Source of the DNA: URNF01 sp045638005
GTDB taxonomy: Bacteria > Bacillota > Clostridia > Oscillospirales > Acutalibacteraceae
Length of the DNA stretch: 17,965 nt
Reading direction: 5' to 3'
NCBI GenBank assembly: GCA_045638005.1
Contig: JAZUAN010000051.1
Span: 1 to 17,965 of the forward strand
This document shows, one piece after another, positions 7,705 to 14,743 of the stretch (its first letter is position 1; the number at the start of each line of letters is the position of its first letter). The translations under genes and the position numbers were made by a program. The notes below the pieces were generated by a model. It had not been told where the DNA came from, made no database searches, and saw only the letters and a list, made by a program, of their open reading frames with translations.

Positions 7705-8599
7705 ACTGTGTTTTTTGTACTTTGGCAGGCATGCTTAGCAGCAATACGGCGGACAGTACCAAAAGAATGCCGATAAAAGAGACCGGGGAAGGGATCTCGC
7801 GGTACACGAGCAGTCCCAGTATGGCTGCCATTACCGGCTCAATGGAAACGATGACAGCTGCTTTGGAATTCTCGGTATATTGGAGACCGATCGTATAAAA
7901 AAGATACGGTAAAAGCGTTGTAATAGCGGCGAACAGTAAAAACAGCCCACCGATTTTGATACCGCTCGTTTGAAACGCTGCAAAAATACCGCTAAAATCG
8001 GTAAGGAACGCGCCGCCTATCGCCGCAAATAAAAAGGTGTATGCGGTAATGGTCCAACCGGAATAACCGTATTGAATGGCAAAACGCGAAAAAATGCTGT
8101 ACAGCGCATATCCAAACCCTGAGCCGATGCCGAAAAGGAATGCGGAAAGACTGAGCTCGTTGCTGCCGGATACTATACCGCTAACCAACAGGCAACCCGC
8201 AAAAGCGAGACATAGGGCGATCCATTTCTTTGCGGTGAGCTTTTCCTTGAACAGTAAGCGGGAGAGTAACATCACGAAAATGGGGGAGGTATACAACAGC
8301 ACGGCGGCTACCGCCATAGAGGATGCGCTGATGGTGGTGATATAGCAATAGTTAAAGAATACCACGCTTAGAATACCGGTACCGAGAAAGCACCATATAT
8401 GGCGCAACTTTATTCGCAGCAAAGTCGGCTTGATGATCGCAAGCGCTGAAAACAAAACGATGGTGGTGATGGCGGCGCGCAGTTCCACCATCTGCATGTT
8501 GGAAAGTCCTGCATCCTCCATGGTATGTACAAATAAGCCCATAGAGCCCCATAAACAGCCTGCAAGCAGAATGAGCAGAGACGGTGCATGCTTTTTCAT
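7703..8599 (-). CDS. EamA/DMT-superfamily membrane transporter
   Basis: Integral membrane protein of 298 residues, the usual length for the drug/metabolite transporter superfamily. There are about ten hydrophobic helices in two EamA repeats (roughly residues 6-140 and 150-290). It opens with LLILLAGCLWGSMGLFV, typical of the family's first helix, and contains YTSPIFVMLLSRLLFKEKLTAKKWIALCL, the characteristic end of repeat 1. Repeat 2 has the matching IEPVMAAILGLLVYREIPSPVSFIGILLV. The substrate cannot be read from the sequence. The start ATG (8599) overlaps the tlyA stop as ATGA, which indicates translational coupling. It is the last gene of the minus-strand operon and ends in the shared terminator. 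Confidence 0.93.
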   Translation of the reverse strand: MKKHAPSLLILLAGCLWGSMGLFVHTMEDAGLSNMQMVELRAAITTIVLFSALAIIKPTLLRIKLRHIWCFLGTGILSVVFFNYCYITTISASSMAVAAVLLYTSPIFVMLLSRLLFKEKLTAKKWIALCLAFAGCLLVSGIVSGSNELSLSAFLFGIGSGFGYALYSIFSRFAIQYGYSGWTITAYTFLFAAIGGAFLTDFSGIFAAFQTSGIKIGGLFLLFAAITTLLPYLFYTIGLQYTENSKAAVIVSIEPVMAAILGLLVYREIPSPVSFIGILLVLSAVLLLSMPAKVQKTQ

Positions 8600-9396
8600 G
8601 CTTTTTCCTCCGGTCTCGCTTGCAATGCTGCGGAGATTTTTGCAGTACGCTCATCCGCGGTAATATGCTGTTCACGGCAGAACAGCATCAGATATTCCAC
8701 GTTACCGTTGGTGCCGTGGATGGGGGAGACGGTCATGTCGGTCATGTACAGACCGTTTTCGGCGGCATTATCGGCGATGCTTTCCATTAGCGGCGGCAGA
8801 ATGGCAGGGTCTTTGACGATGCCGTTTTTGCCGAGCGCTTTTTGCGGTGCTTCAAATTGCGGTTTGATAAGGCAGATGCAGCACCCCTCATCCGATAAGA
8901 CCGCATTGATGGCGGGGAAGATCTTGGTGAGCGAGATGAAGGATACGTCTGCCGTTACCATATCACAAGTGCCGACCTGTTCTTTGGTCAGACGGCGTGC
9001 GTTGGTACGTTCCAAGACGGTCACGCGTTCATCATTACGCAACTCCCACGCGAGAATGCCGTACGCTACGTCCACCGCGCACACGTGCGCCGCACCGTTT
9101 TGTAACAGACAATCGGTAAAACCACCATTAGAAGCCCCGATATCGCACACGCGCTTGCCCGTGGGGTCAACGCCGAATACAGCGAGTGCTTTTTCGAGTT
9201 TATATCCCGAGCGGCTGGCGTATTTACGCGTCTTTTCTTTGAGGGTGAGCACTGTGTCGGCAGGCACCGACATACCCGGTTTATCGGCGGGTGTCTGTCC
9301 GATAAGCACGCGTCCCTCCATGATAAGCGCGGCAGCCTCGGTTTCGGATACCGAAAACTGATCTGCCGCCAAAATATCTAAACGGATATTCTCCAT
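8596..9396 (-). CDS. tlyA: TlyA-family 2'-O-methyltransferase for rRNA (S4 + FtsJ domains)
   Basis: SAM-dependent RNA methyltransferase of 266 residues. Characterised TlyA enzymes methylate ribose of 16S and/or 23S rRNA cytidines, and the family is often misnamed hemolysin A. An S4 RNA-binding domain (about residues 4-60: LDILAADQF...AAALIMEGRVLIG) is followed by a linker, SRSGYKLEKAL and the SAM-binding motif DIGASNGGFT (85-94). The FtsJ-like catalytic blocks TADVSFISL (near 150) and LIKPQFE (near 178) are present. ATG 9396 is preceded by AAGGAT in the end of the upstream gene, only 2 nt away. In many Clostridia tlyA sits in an xseB-dxs-tlyA-nadK-argR-recN cluster; here it is in another operon, so a second copy may exist elsewhere. 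Confidence 0.94.
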   Translation of the reverse strand: MENIRLDILAADQFSVSETEAAALIMEGRVLIGQTPADKPGMSVPADTVLTLKEKTRKYASRSGYKLEKALAVFGVDPTGKRVCDIGASNGGFTDCLLQNGAAHVCAVDVAYGILAWELRNDERVTVLERTNARRLTKEQVGTCDMVTADVSFISLTKIFPAINAVLSDEGCCICLIKPQFEAPQKALGKNGIVKDPAILPPLMESIADNAAENGLYMTDMTVSPIHGTNGNVEYLMLFCREQHITADERTAKISAALQARPEEKA

Positions 9397-9398
9397 GT

Positions 9399-10304
9399 TT
9401 ATCCTTCTTTCTTGATAGTGATAGCATACTTCATGAGTAATGAGCAGGGGCGGTAGGATAGTTTTGATCTGCGCAAGCCTTCATCTCCCGCATCATCCTC
9501 ACGGTTGATATACAAAAGTTTTTTTCGTTGCATATACTGCGCAAATGCCTGTGATATCGCTTGATATACCCCTTCATACAGGGTGTCCGCCTTCTCGACG
9601 TGCACACACAGCATGTCCCCTATGATCTCACCGGCTGACAGTGCCACGATGGTACCGTTTTTTCGCAGTGCACCGGCATATATGCCGAGTGTTTGCATGT
9701 TTTCCAACAGTTCGCAGCTGCGCACACTTTCTTCAATCTCCATCGCGGAAAGGACCTCTTTTTCGGCATGCCGCTGTGAAAAAGCACGCACAAACGCGAC
9801 CGCTTCCGGAATTTGCTCCGGTTTTATGGGTTCAAACACGCATTCCGGATTGGCGTTCCAAAAACGTTTTAAATGGTTGCGCTTTCCGGATAGTTTTCTG
9901 CCGGGGAAGCTGATAAAGGTTTCGTAATCATACAGATAGTCAGCAGAGTCCCGCCACTCTTTTATTTCACAGAGGTCACCGTATCGCGCGGAAAACAGCG
10001 GCACTGCGGTTTCGGGTACACCTGCAAACCGCAGCGGGATATTTTCTCGCTCACAGTATTGTTCAAGAAACGCAAACGCGGCATCCCTGTCTCCGTCACC
10101 GATGGGGAAGGTGAAAAAACATCCCGCGGATAGGGTGATGCGGCAAAGCAGCATACCTGCATGAATGCAAAAAGCGGTTTTCAAATATTTACGCCACATA
10201 AAAGCCGCGCCTACCGTATAATCGCTGACACGGTATTGCTGGCTTTCATAGAAGGGGCGGAGTGTCGGCGCGTCACTTGCGCGCAATGGAGAAAATTCTG
10301 GCAA
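9399..10304 (-). CDS. DUF2156 (phosphatidylglycerol lysyltransferase C-terminal-like / GNAT-fold) protein
   Basis: About 301 residues in the family's typical range. I chose TTG 10304 because GAGGTG stands 6 nt upstream, at the end of the preceding gene; GTG 10313 is the alternative. The open frame runs further up to 10571 but lies inside the preceding gene and is not family-like. Family features include FYESQQYRVSDYTVGAAFMWRKY near the N-terminus, FPGRKLSGKRNHLKRFW near residues 134-150, the segment AGALRKNGTIVALSAGEIIGDMLCVHVEKAD, and the end INREDDAGDEGLRRSKLSYRPCSLLMKY. The double GNAT-like fold suggests transfer of an acyl or aminoacyl group, but no substrate is known. It has no membrane segments. 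It is coupled to the bPH2 gene upstream and tlyA downstream. Confidence 0.85.
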   Translation of the reverse strand: MPEFSPLRASDAPTLRPFYESQQYRVSDYTVGAAFMWRKYLKTAFCIHAGMLLCRITLSAGCFFTFPIGDGDRDAAFAFLEQYCERENIPLRFAGVPETAVPLFSARYGDLCEIKEWRDSADYLYDYETFISFPGRKLSGKRNHLKRFWNANPECVFEPIKPEQIPEAVAFVRAFSQRHAEKEVLSAMEIEESVRSCELLENMQTLGIYAGALRKNGTIVALSAGEIIGDMLCVHVEKADTLYEGVYQAISQAFAQYMQRKKLLYINREDDAGDEGLRRSKLSYRPCSLLMKYAITIKKEG

Positions 10305-10314
10305 AAGGAACACC

Positions 10315-11742
10315 TCATATATCCAGTAGTTTTTGTACGTCTTTTTTAGATACCTGCCGCAAACGGTGGCAGGTTCGTTTTTCATTATAGGTGTACACAT
10401 ACACGTCGCAAATATCCCGCCGCTTTTGGAACACGCTTTGGCGTATGCGTATGAAACTGATACGCTCCTGCGGAATAACCACGGTATGCAATGTGAATTT
10501 ACGGCTGTACCGCATGGTGATACATGCAGCTGTAACGCCCATACCCGCAGAGCCCCTGTCCAATACGGCAATCACAAGCCGCCATATCACCGGAATGCAA
10601 GCGATTACACCCACAAAGTGTAGCAGTTCGGTAAAAGTAGCTGTAAAGGGAGTTAGTAAATATACTGCGAGCGGGATGAGTACAAGTATTAGCAACGGCC
10701 ATCGGACATACCGCCAAAGGGCATGTTTAACCGGTTTGACGGTGGCAGCACAGCATGGCAATTCCCATAAAAGCTGTTCTAAAACCCGCTTGGTGGTAGC
10801 CGCTGTGGCGGCGGGAAGCAGTACCGCTTTATCGTTTTTGCGTTTGCCGTAGCCGATGCAGTGCAGAAAAACAACATATAACCCTAAAATTTTGCTCAGT
10901 ACGGTTTGTCTGAGATTGAGGAAGTTTATGGCCTTTACCGGACAGGTATAGTTGCGTGGGTTAAAAAAGCCGCTGCAAATATGCAGCATATCCCTATGCC
11001 GCACCACCGAAAATCCGATGTAATGCAGTAGGTTTCTCAAAAAATGCAGTGCCCAACCGATAAGCAGTATAAGCGCCGTGATAACAGCGGTGTGCGGCAG
11101 AAACCGCAAAGGGGCAGCGAGCGTATCCAATCCGTAAACGAGCTGCCGCTGGAATTCGGCGCCCAGTATTCTGCCGGATTGATTAAAAAACGCGGCAAAC
11201 AGCAATATACCGGTCAAGGAGTTGGAAACGCAAAGGGATAAGAACAGAAGATACCGCCAACGCGCTTTATATTGCCGACGCTGCGGCGCGGATGTATCCG
11301 GCAGCCGCAATGTGAGCAGTGTATCAGCATCTTTTTTGTATAACAGCAGCGAAAAATCGGTGTTGTGCCATATACCGCCTGCCGTATCAATGAACACACG
11401 CCTTGCACCAAACGGACGCAGATAAAAGGGCGCTTCCACCGAAAGGGTGGTGATGGTACTAAGCGGCAGGACAGATCTGCGGTGAAAAAGCCAGCCGTTT
11501 CGCAGGATGAGCATATCGTTTTTTATGAGTATACTGCTGCTTCTCCAAGAGAAGAACGCGAACACCAAAATGAGCAGCACGATGAGGATATCAAACCAAC
11601 TGCCGCGCACCCACGCTTCAAATCCCGCGGGGTCGCGGATGGCAAGCAGACCGCGCAGTAACGGTAAGGATAGCAAAAAAACATATTTCCCGATGAAGGG
11701 CAGCATTTGCAGCGGGTGCTGTCGTCTGTTTTCAGTCATCAT
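10315..11742 (-). CDS. Bacterial PH-domain (bPH2, YdbT-like) membrane protein
   Basis: A 475-residue membrane protein, starting at ATG 11742 with GAGG 7 nt upstream (ATG 11739 is an alternative). It begins with a pair of hydrophobic helices (LLSLPLLRGLL and FDILIVLLILVFAFF), followed by a bPH2-type beta domain (SSSILIKNDMLILRNGWLFHRRSVLPLSTITTLSVEAPFYLRP). Further helix pairs and two more PH-like segments follow (FSVVRHRDMLHICSGFFNPRNYTCPVKAINFLNLRQTVLSKILG and ITMRYSRKFTLHTVVIPQERISFIRIRQSVFQKRRDICDVYVYTY). This repeat of helix pair plus bPH2 is the YdbT architecture of Bacillus; YdbS/YdbT-type pairs have been tied to stress or bacteriocin resistance there, a link that is only suggestive here. 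It overlaps the small PH gene by 11 nt, supporting a functional pair. Confidence 0.85.
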   Translation of the reverse strand: MMTENRRQHPLQMLPFIGKYVFLLSLPLLRGLLAIRDPAGFEAWVRGSWFDILIVLLILVFAFFSWRSSSILIKNDMLILRNGWLFHRRSVLPLSTITTLSVEAPFYLRPFGARRVFIDTAGGIWHNTDFSLLLYKKDADTLLTLRLPDTSAPQRRQYKARWRYLLFLSLCVSNSLTGILLFAAFFNQSGRILGAEFQRQLVYGLDTLAAPLRFLPHTAVITALILLIGWALHFLRNLLHYIGFSVVRHRDMLHICSGFFNPRNYTCPVKAINFLNLRQTVLSKILGLYVVFLHCIGYGKRKNDKAVLLPAATAATTKRVLEQLLWELPCCAATVKPVKHALWRYVRWPLLILVLIPLAVYLLTPFTATFTELLHFVGVIACIPVIWRLVIAVLDRGSAGMGVTAACITMRYSRKFTLHTVVIPQERISFIRIRQSVFQKRRDICDVYVYTYNEKRTCHRLRQVSKKDVQKLLDI

Positions 11743-12160
11743 GGGATATCCTCAAAAGGCTTTTTTGCAACGCAGCTGCATTTTTTATATCCAATCCTTC
11801 TAACAAAAGGATACTGCCGGTCGCGAAAATCAAAAGTGACCGTACCTTGAAAAGTCGCTCGGGAATACCGTAAAAAACGGTGACGTAACGGATGCTGTCA
11901 AGGGGGATACGCTTTTCATTTTGAAAAAACACGCCGCTCCATATAGTGAGATGGGTAGCATCTGTTGCAAAAGCTAAGGTTTTAAAACGTAAAGACAGAT
12001 ATATCAAAACGAATATCACAAGCGCAATGCCGCCTGTAAGAGACGGTATTCGCCATGCGCGGGGCAGAAAAAAAGTCAGTAAAACGATCAGCACGGTAAA
12101 AGCGGCGATATACATTCCCCAGACCGCGCTTAAGCGGCGGGAAGGGCGCGTTTTCGCCAT
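11732..12160 (-). CDS. Small bacterial PH-domain membrane protein (YdbS-like)
   Basis: 142 residues from ATG 12160, chosen because an AGGAGGT ribosome site lies 6 nt upstream (12167-12173); the open frame continues a few codons further without support. A basic N-terminus (AKTRPSRRL) leads into two hydrophobic helices (about 15-36 and 44-60). A C-terminal bPH2 domain follows (TLAFATDATHLTIWSGVFFQNEKRIPLDSIRYVTVFYGIPERLFKVRSLLIFATG). This is the YdbS layout, and its immediate partner is the larger YdbT-like gene with which it overlaps by 11 nt. It is the first gene of the five-gene minus-strand operon and is probably expressed from a promoter in 12185-12220. Confidence 0.87.
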   Translation of the reverse strand: MAKTRPSRRLSAVWGMYIAAFTVLIVLLTFFLPRAWRIPSLTGGIALVIFVLIYLSLRFKTLAFATDATHLTIWSGVFFQNEKRIPLDSIRYVTVFYGIPERLFKVRSLLIFATGSILLLEGLDIKNAAALQKSLLRISHDD

Positions 12161-12186
12161 ACATGTACCTCCTTGTGCAAACATCT

Positions 12187-12220
12187 ATTATAGGATACCT
12201 CTTTTAGAGGTTTTTTTCAA
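12187..12220 (-). promoter_or_regulatory. Candidate promoter region of the five-gene minus operon, with an embedded palindrome
   Basis: On the minus strand a perfect TATAAT lies at 12192-12187, about 14 nt before the ribosome site of the small PH gene. TTGAAA at 12220-12215 is 22 bp away, too far for a standard -35. Between them is the palindrome ACCTCT-TTT-AGAGGT (12197-12211), followed on the plus strand by T7. It could be an operator, or a plus-strand terminator-like stem. Confidence 0.4.
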
Positions 12221-12299
12221 CATTTTTTCAAAATTCGTATATGCGTATTTTTTCGCGAGAGAATAAAAAGGAATACACTATGGAGAGGAAGGTATACAC

Positions 12300-14621
12300 T
12301 TGGATAAGACTTTTCAAAAAAGGGTGACCGAGCTGTTGCAAAGCGATGCGCACTATGCAATGCGGGAGGCATCGGCAAAGGAGTTGGAAGGTGCTATCGC
12401 ACGAGCGGCGATGGAGAGGATATATCCGCTGTGGAAATCGGATAAAGGGAAACGTGCCGCGTATTTTTCGGCGGAATTTTTGATAGGCAGACTGACCTTT
12501 TCCAATCTTTTTAACATGGGATTGTTAGAGGATACCGTACAATTACTGGATGAGCAGGGGATAACCCCACGCGCGTTAGAAGAAATTAGCGATCCCGCCT
12601 TGGGTAACGGTGGTTTGGGCAGACTTGCCGCGTGCTTTTTAGACGCAGCGGCAACCAAGGGTATCTCGCTGGACGGATACGGTATCCGGTATCGGTATGG
12701 ATTGTTTCGCCAATATATAGAGGATGGTTTTCAAAAGGAAACGGCGGACGATTGGCTTAAATGCGGTGATCCGTGGTCGGTGCGTCGTGAGGAGGAGCGT
12801 GTGAAGATCACCTTTGGTGATCAGACCGTATGGGCAGTACCGTATGATATGCCGGTGATCGGTTACGGTATGCAAACGGTCAATACCCTCCGCCTGTGGC
12901 AGGCGGAGGCGGAGACGCCGTTTGATTTTTCGCTTTTTGACAGCGGACGATATGCGGCGGCTTTTTCCGAGCAGGTGGATGCGCAAACCATCACAGCTGT
13001 GTTGTATCCTAATGACAATTCTCCCGCCGGCAAGCGGTTACGCTTAAAACAGCAGTATTTTTTTGCGGCGGCATCCATACAGGATCTTTGGCGCAGATTT
13101 AAAAGAGAGGGCGGTACCGATCCTGCCGATTTTGCGGATACGTGCGTCGTACAGCTAAACGATACCCACCCGACGGTGGCAATCCTTGAATTTTTGCGGC
13201 TGATGACCGAAGGCGGCATAGAGTTTGCGGATGCGTTGAACCTTGCTCGCAAGGTGTTTGCTTATACTAACCACACCATCATGCCCGAGGCGCTGGAAAA
13301 ATGGGATGTGACGCTTTTCAAAAAGGTGTTGCCGCAGCTGTATCCGCTTGCACGAAAGTTGCAACAGACCATGCGCGGTGAGCTGCGTGAAATGGGTGTC
13401 ACCGATTTTGAGGCGTTTGATATTCTGACCGATGGGCAGATACACATGGCGCGTATGGCGTTGTTTGCTTCGCACGCGGTCAACGGTGTGGCGGCGATCC
13501 ACACGGAATTGCTCAAAACGCGGGTTCTGCCCGCATGGCACGCGCGGTTTCCCGAAAGATTTTTCAGTATCACCAACGGTATTACTCAGAGGCGGTGGTT
13601 GACACTTGCCAATCCGGAACTTTCCGCACTTATCACCGAGCGGATAGGGGATGGTTTTATCACCGATCTGTCCCAGTTACAGCAGCTGAAAGAGTTTGCG
13701 GATGATCGCGCTTTTTTGGAGCAGCTGCGGTTTATGCGACAGAAAAAGAAAAAGCAGTTGGCTGTGTATATGGAGAAAAAAGATGGTCTCACACTTCGCT
13801 GGGACTTTTTATTGGATGTGCATATCAAACGTTTGCACGAATATAAACGGCAGCTGCTCAACGCCCTTTCAATTTTGGATATTTGTTTTGGCTTGCAGGA
13901 CGGCAGTATTGATACCTTTACCCCCACCGCCTTTGTGTTCGGTGCAAAGGCGGCACCCGGCTATCACCGCGCCAAAGCCATTATTAAACTCATCAATGCG
14001 GTAGCAGCGTATGTTCAGGCGGATACAAAGCTGTCGGATAAGGTACAGGTGATTTATGTCAGTGACTATTCGGTATCCTATGCCGAAAAACTAATCCCGG
14101 CGGCGGATATTTCCGAGCAGATTTCTACCGCGGGCACCGAGGCGTCCGGTACCGGCAACATGAAATTCATGCTCAACGGTGCGGTGACGCTTGGCACCTA
14201 TGACGGCGCTAACATCGAGATCGTCAGGGAAGCGGGCAGAGAAAACAACTATATTTTCGGCGCGACGGTGGAGGAACTGGAACGCATTCGCCCCTTGTAT
14301 GCGCCAAAGGAATTGATAGCAAATGACCCACGATTGAAGCGGGTGACGGATGCGCTTATTGACGGCACTTTGGATGACGGCTCAACCGGTATGTTCAAAG
14401 ATTTATATAAATCTTTGACCGAAAGCGACTGGCAGCAGGCGGATTATTATTATGTGCTCGGCGATTTCCATGCCTATCAGGAGGCGCGTTTGCGCGTCAA
14501 TCGGGAGTACCGTGACAGTGATGCATTTACCCGAAAAGGACTAATGAATATTGCGTCTGCCGGTTACTTCTCCGCTGACCGTGCGATCGCAGAATATGCC
14601 GAAAAAATATGGGAACTGTAA
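12300..14621 (+). CDS. glgP: Glycogen/maltodextrin phosphorylase (GT35)
   Basis: Cytosolic PLP enzyme that releases glucose-1-phosphate from glycogen or maltodextrin. At 773 residues it fits the family. The TTG start at 12300 has GGAGAGGAAGG ending 7 nt before; no ATG in frame fits better. Conserved blocks are YFSAEFLIGR near the N-terminus, the GNGGLGRLAACFLDA loop, LNDTHPTVAILEFLRLM, YTNHTIMPEALEKW, NGITQRRWL, VHIKRLHEYKRQLLN, AAPGYHRAKAIIKLIN, and the PLP-binding EASGTGNMKFMLNGAVTLGTYDGANIE with Lys622. No other glycogen genes flank it, so it is a stand-alone unit between the divergent PH operon and glmS. A promoter is not clear; TTTCAA and TATATG (12215-12243, 17-bp spacer) is only a weak match. 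No terminator separates it from glmS. Confidence 0.97.
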   Translation: MDKTFQKRVTELLQSDAHYAMREASAKELEGAIARAAMERIYPLWKSDKGKRAAYFSAEFLIGRLTFSNLFNMGLLEDTVQLLDEQGITPRALEEISDPALGNGGLGRLAACFLDAAATKGISLDGYGIRYRYGLFRQYIEDGFQKETADDWLKCGDPWSVRREEERVKITFGDQTVWAVPYDMPVIGYGMQTVNTLRLWQAEAETPFDFSLFDSGRYAAAFSEQVDAQTITAVLYPNDNSPAGKRLRLKQQYFFAAASIQDLWRRFKREGGTDPADFADTCVVQLNDTHPTVAILEFLRLMTEGGIEFADALNLARKVFAYTNHTIMPEALEKWDVTLFKKVLPQLYPLARKLQQTMRGELREMGVTDFEAFDILTDGQIHMARMALFASHAVNGVAAIHTELLKTRVLPAWHARFPERFFSITNGITQRRWLTLANPELSALITERIGDGFITDLSQLQQLKEFADDRAFLEQLRFMRQKKKKQLAVYMEKKDGLTLRWDFLLDVHIKRLHEYKRQLLNALSILDICFGLQDGSIDTFTPTAFVFGAKAAPGYHRAKAIIKLINAVAAYVQADTKLSDKVQVIYVSDYSVSYAEKLIPAADISEQISTAGTEASGTGNMKFMLNGAVTLGTYDGANIEIVREAGRENNYIFGATVEELERIRPLYAPKELIANDPRLKRVTDALIDGTLDDGSTGMFKDLYKSLTESDWQQADYYYVLGDFHAYQEARLRVNREYRDSDAFTRKGLMNIASAGYFSADRAIAEYAEKIWEL

Positions 14622-14636
14622 TTTCCTATTTTCCTC

Positions 14637-14665
14637 TTGCAAAACGAACAAGTTTATAGTAAAAT
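14637..14665 (+). promoter_or_regulatory. Probable promoter of glmS
   Basis: TTGCAA at 14637-14642 and TAAAAT at 14660-14665 are separated by 17 bp and lie just after the glgP stop. Transcription would begin near 14672, giving a leader of about 70 nt. Confidence 0.65.
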
Positions 14666-14673
14666 ATAACAAG

Positions 14674-14719
14674 TTGCAGCACAATATTTTATTTTACTGC
14701 AAACATAGCTGTTTTGCAG
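14674..14719 (+). promoter_or_regulatory. glmS leader with two competing short stems
   Basis: TTGCAG (14674-14679), CTGCAA (14697-14702) and a second TTGCAG (14714-14719) are arranged so that the middle element can pair with either outer one. The second pairing extends to 7 bp and ends about 9 nt before the ribosome site. This may be a simple regulatory leader or chance; the arms are short. Confidence 0.3.
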
Positions 14720-14743
14720 CAAAACCGAAAGGGGAACTTACAG

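Noticed and set aside
14622..14743. glmS ribozyme upstream of glmS
   Set aside because: The non-coding gap is about 122 nt with a promoter inside it, too short for the ribozyme, and I see no matching core.
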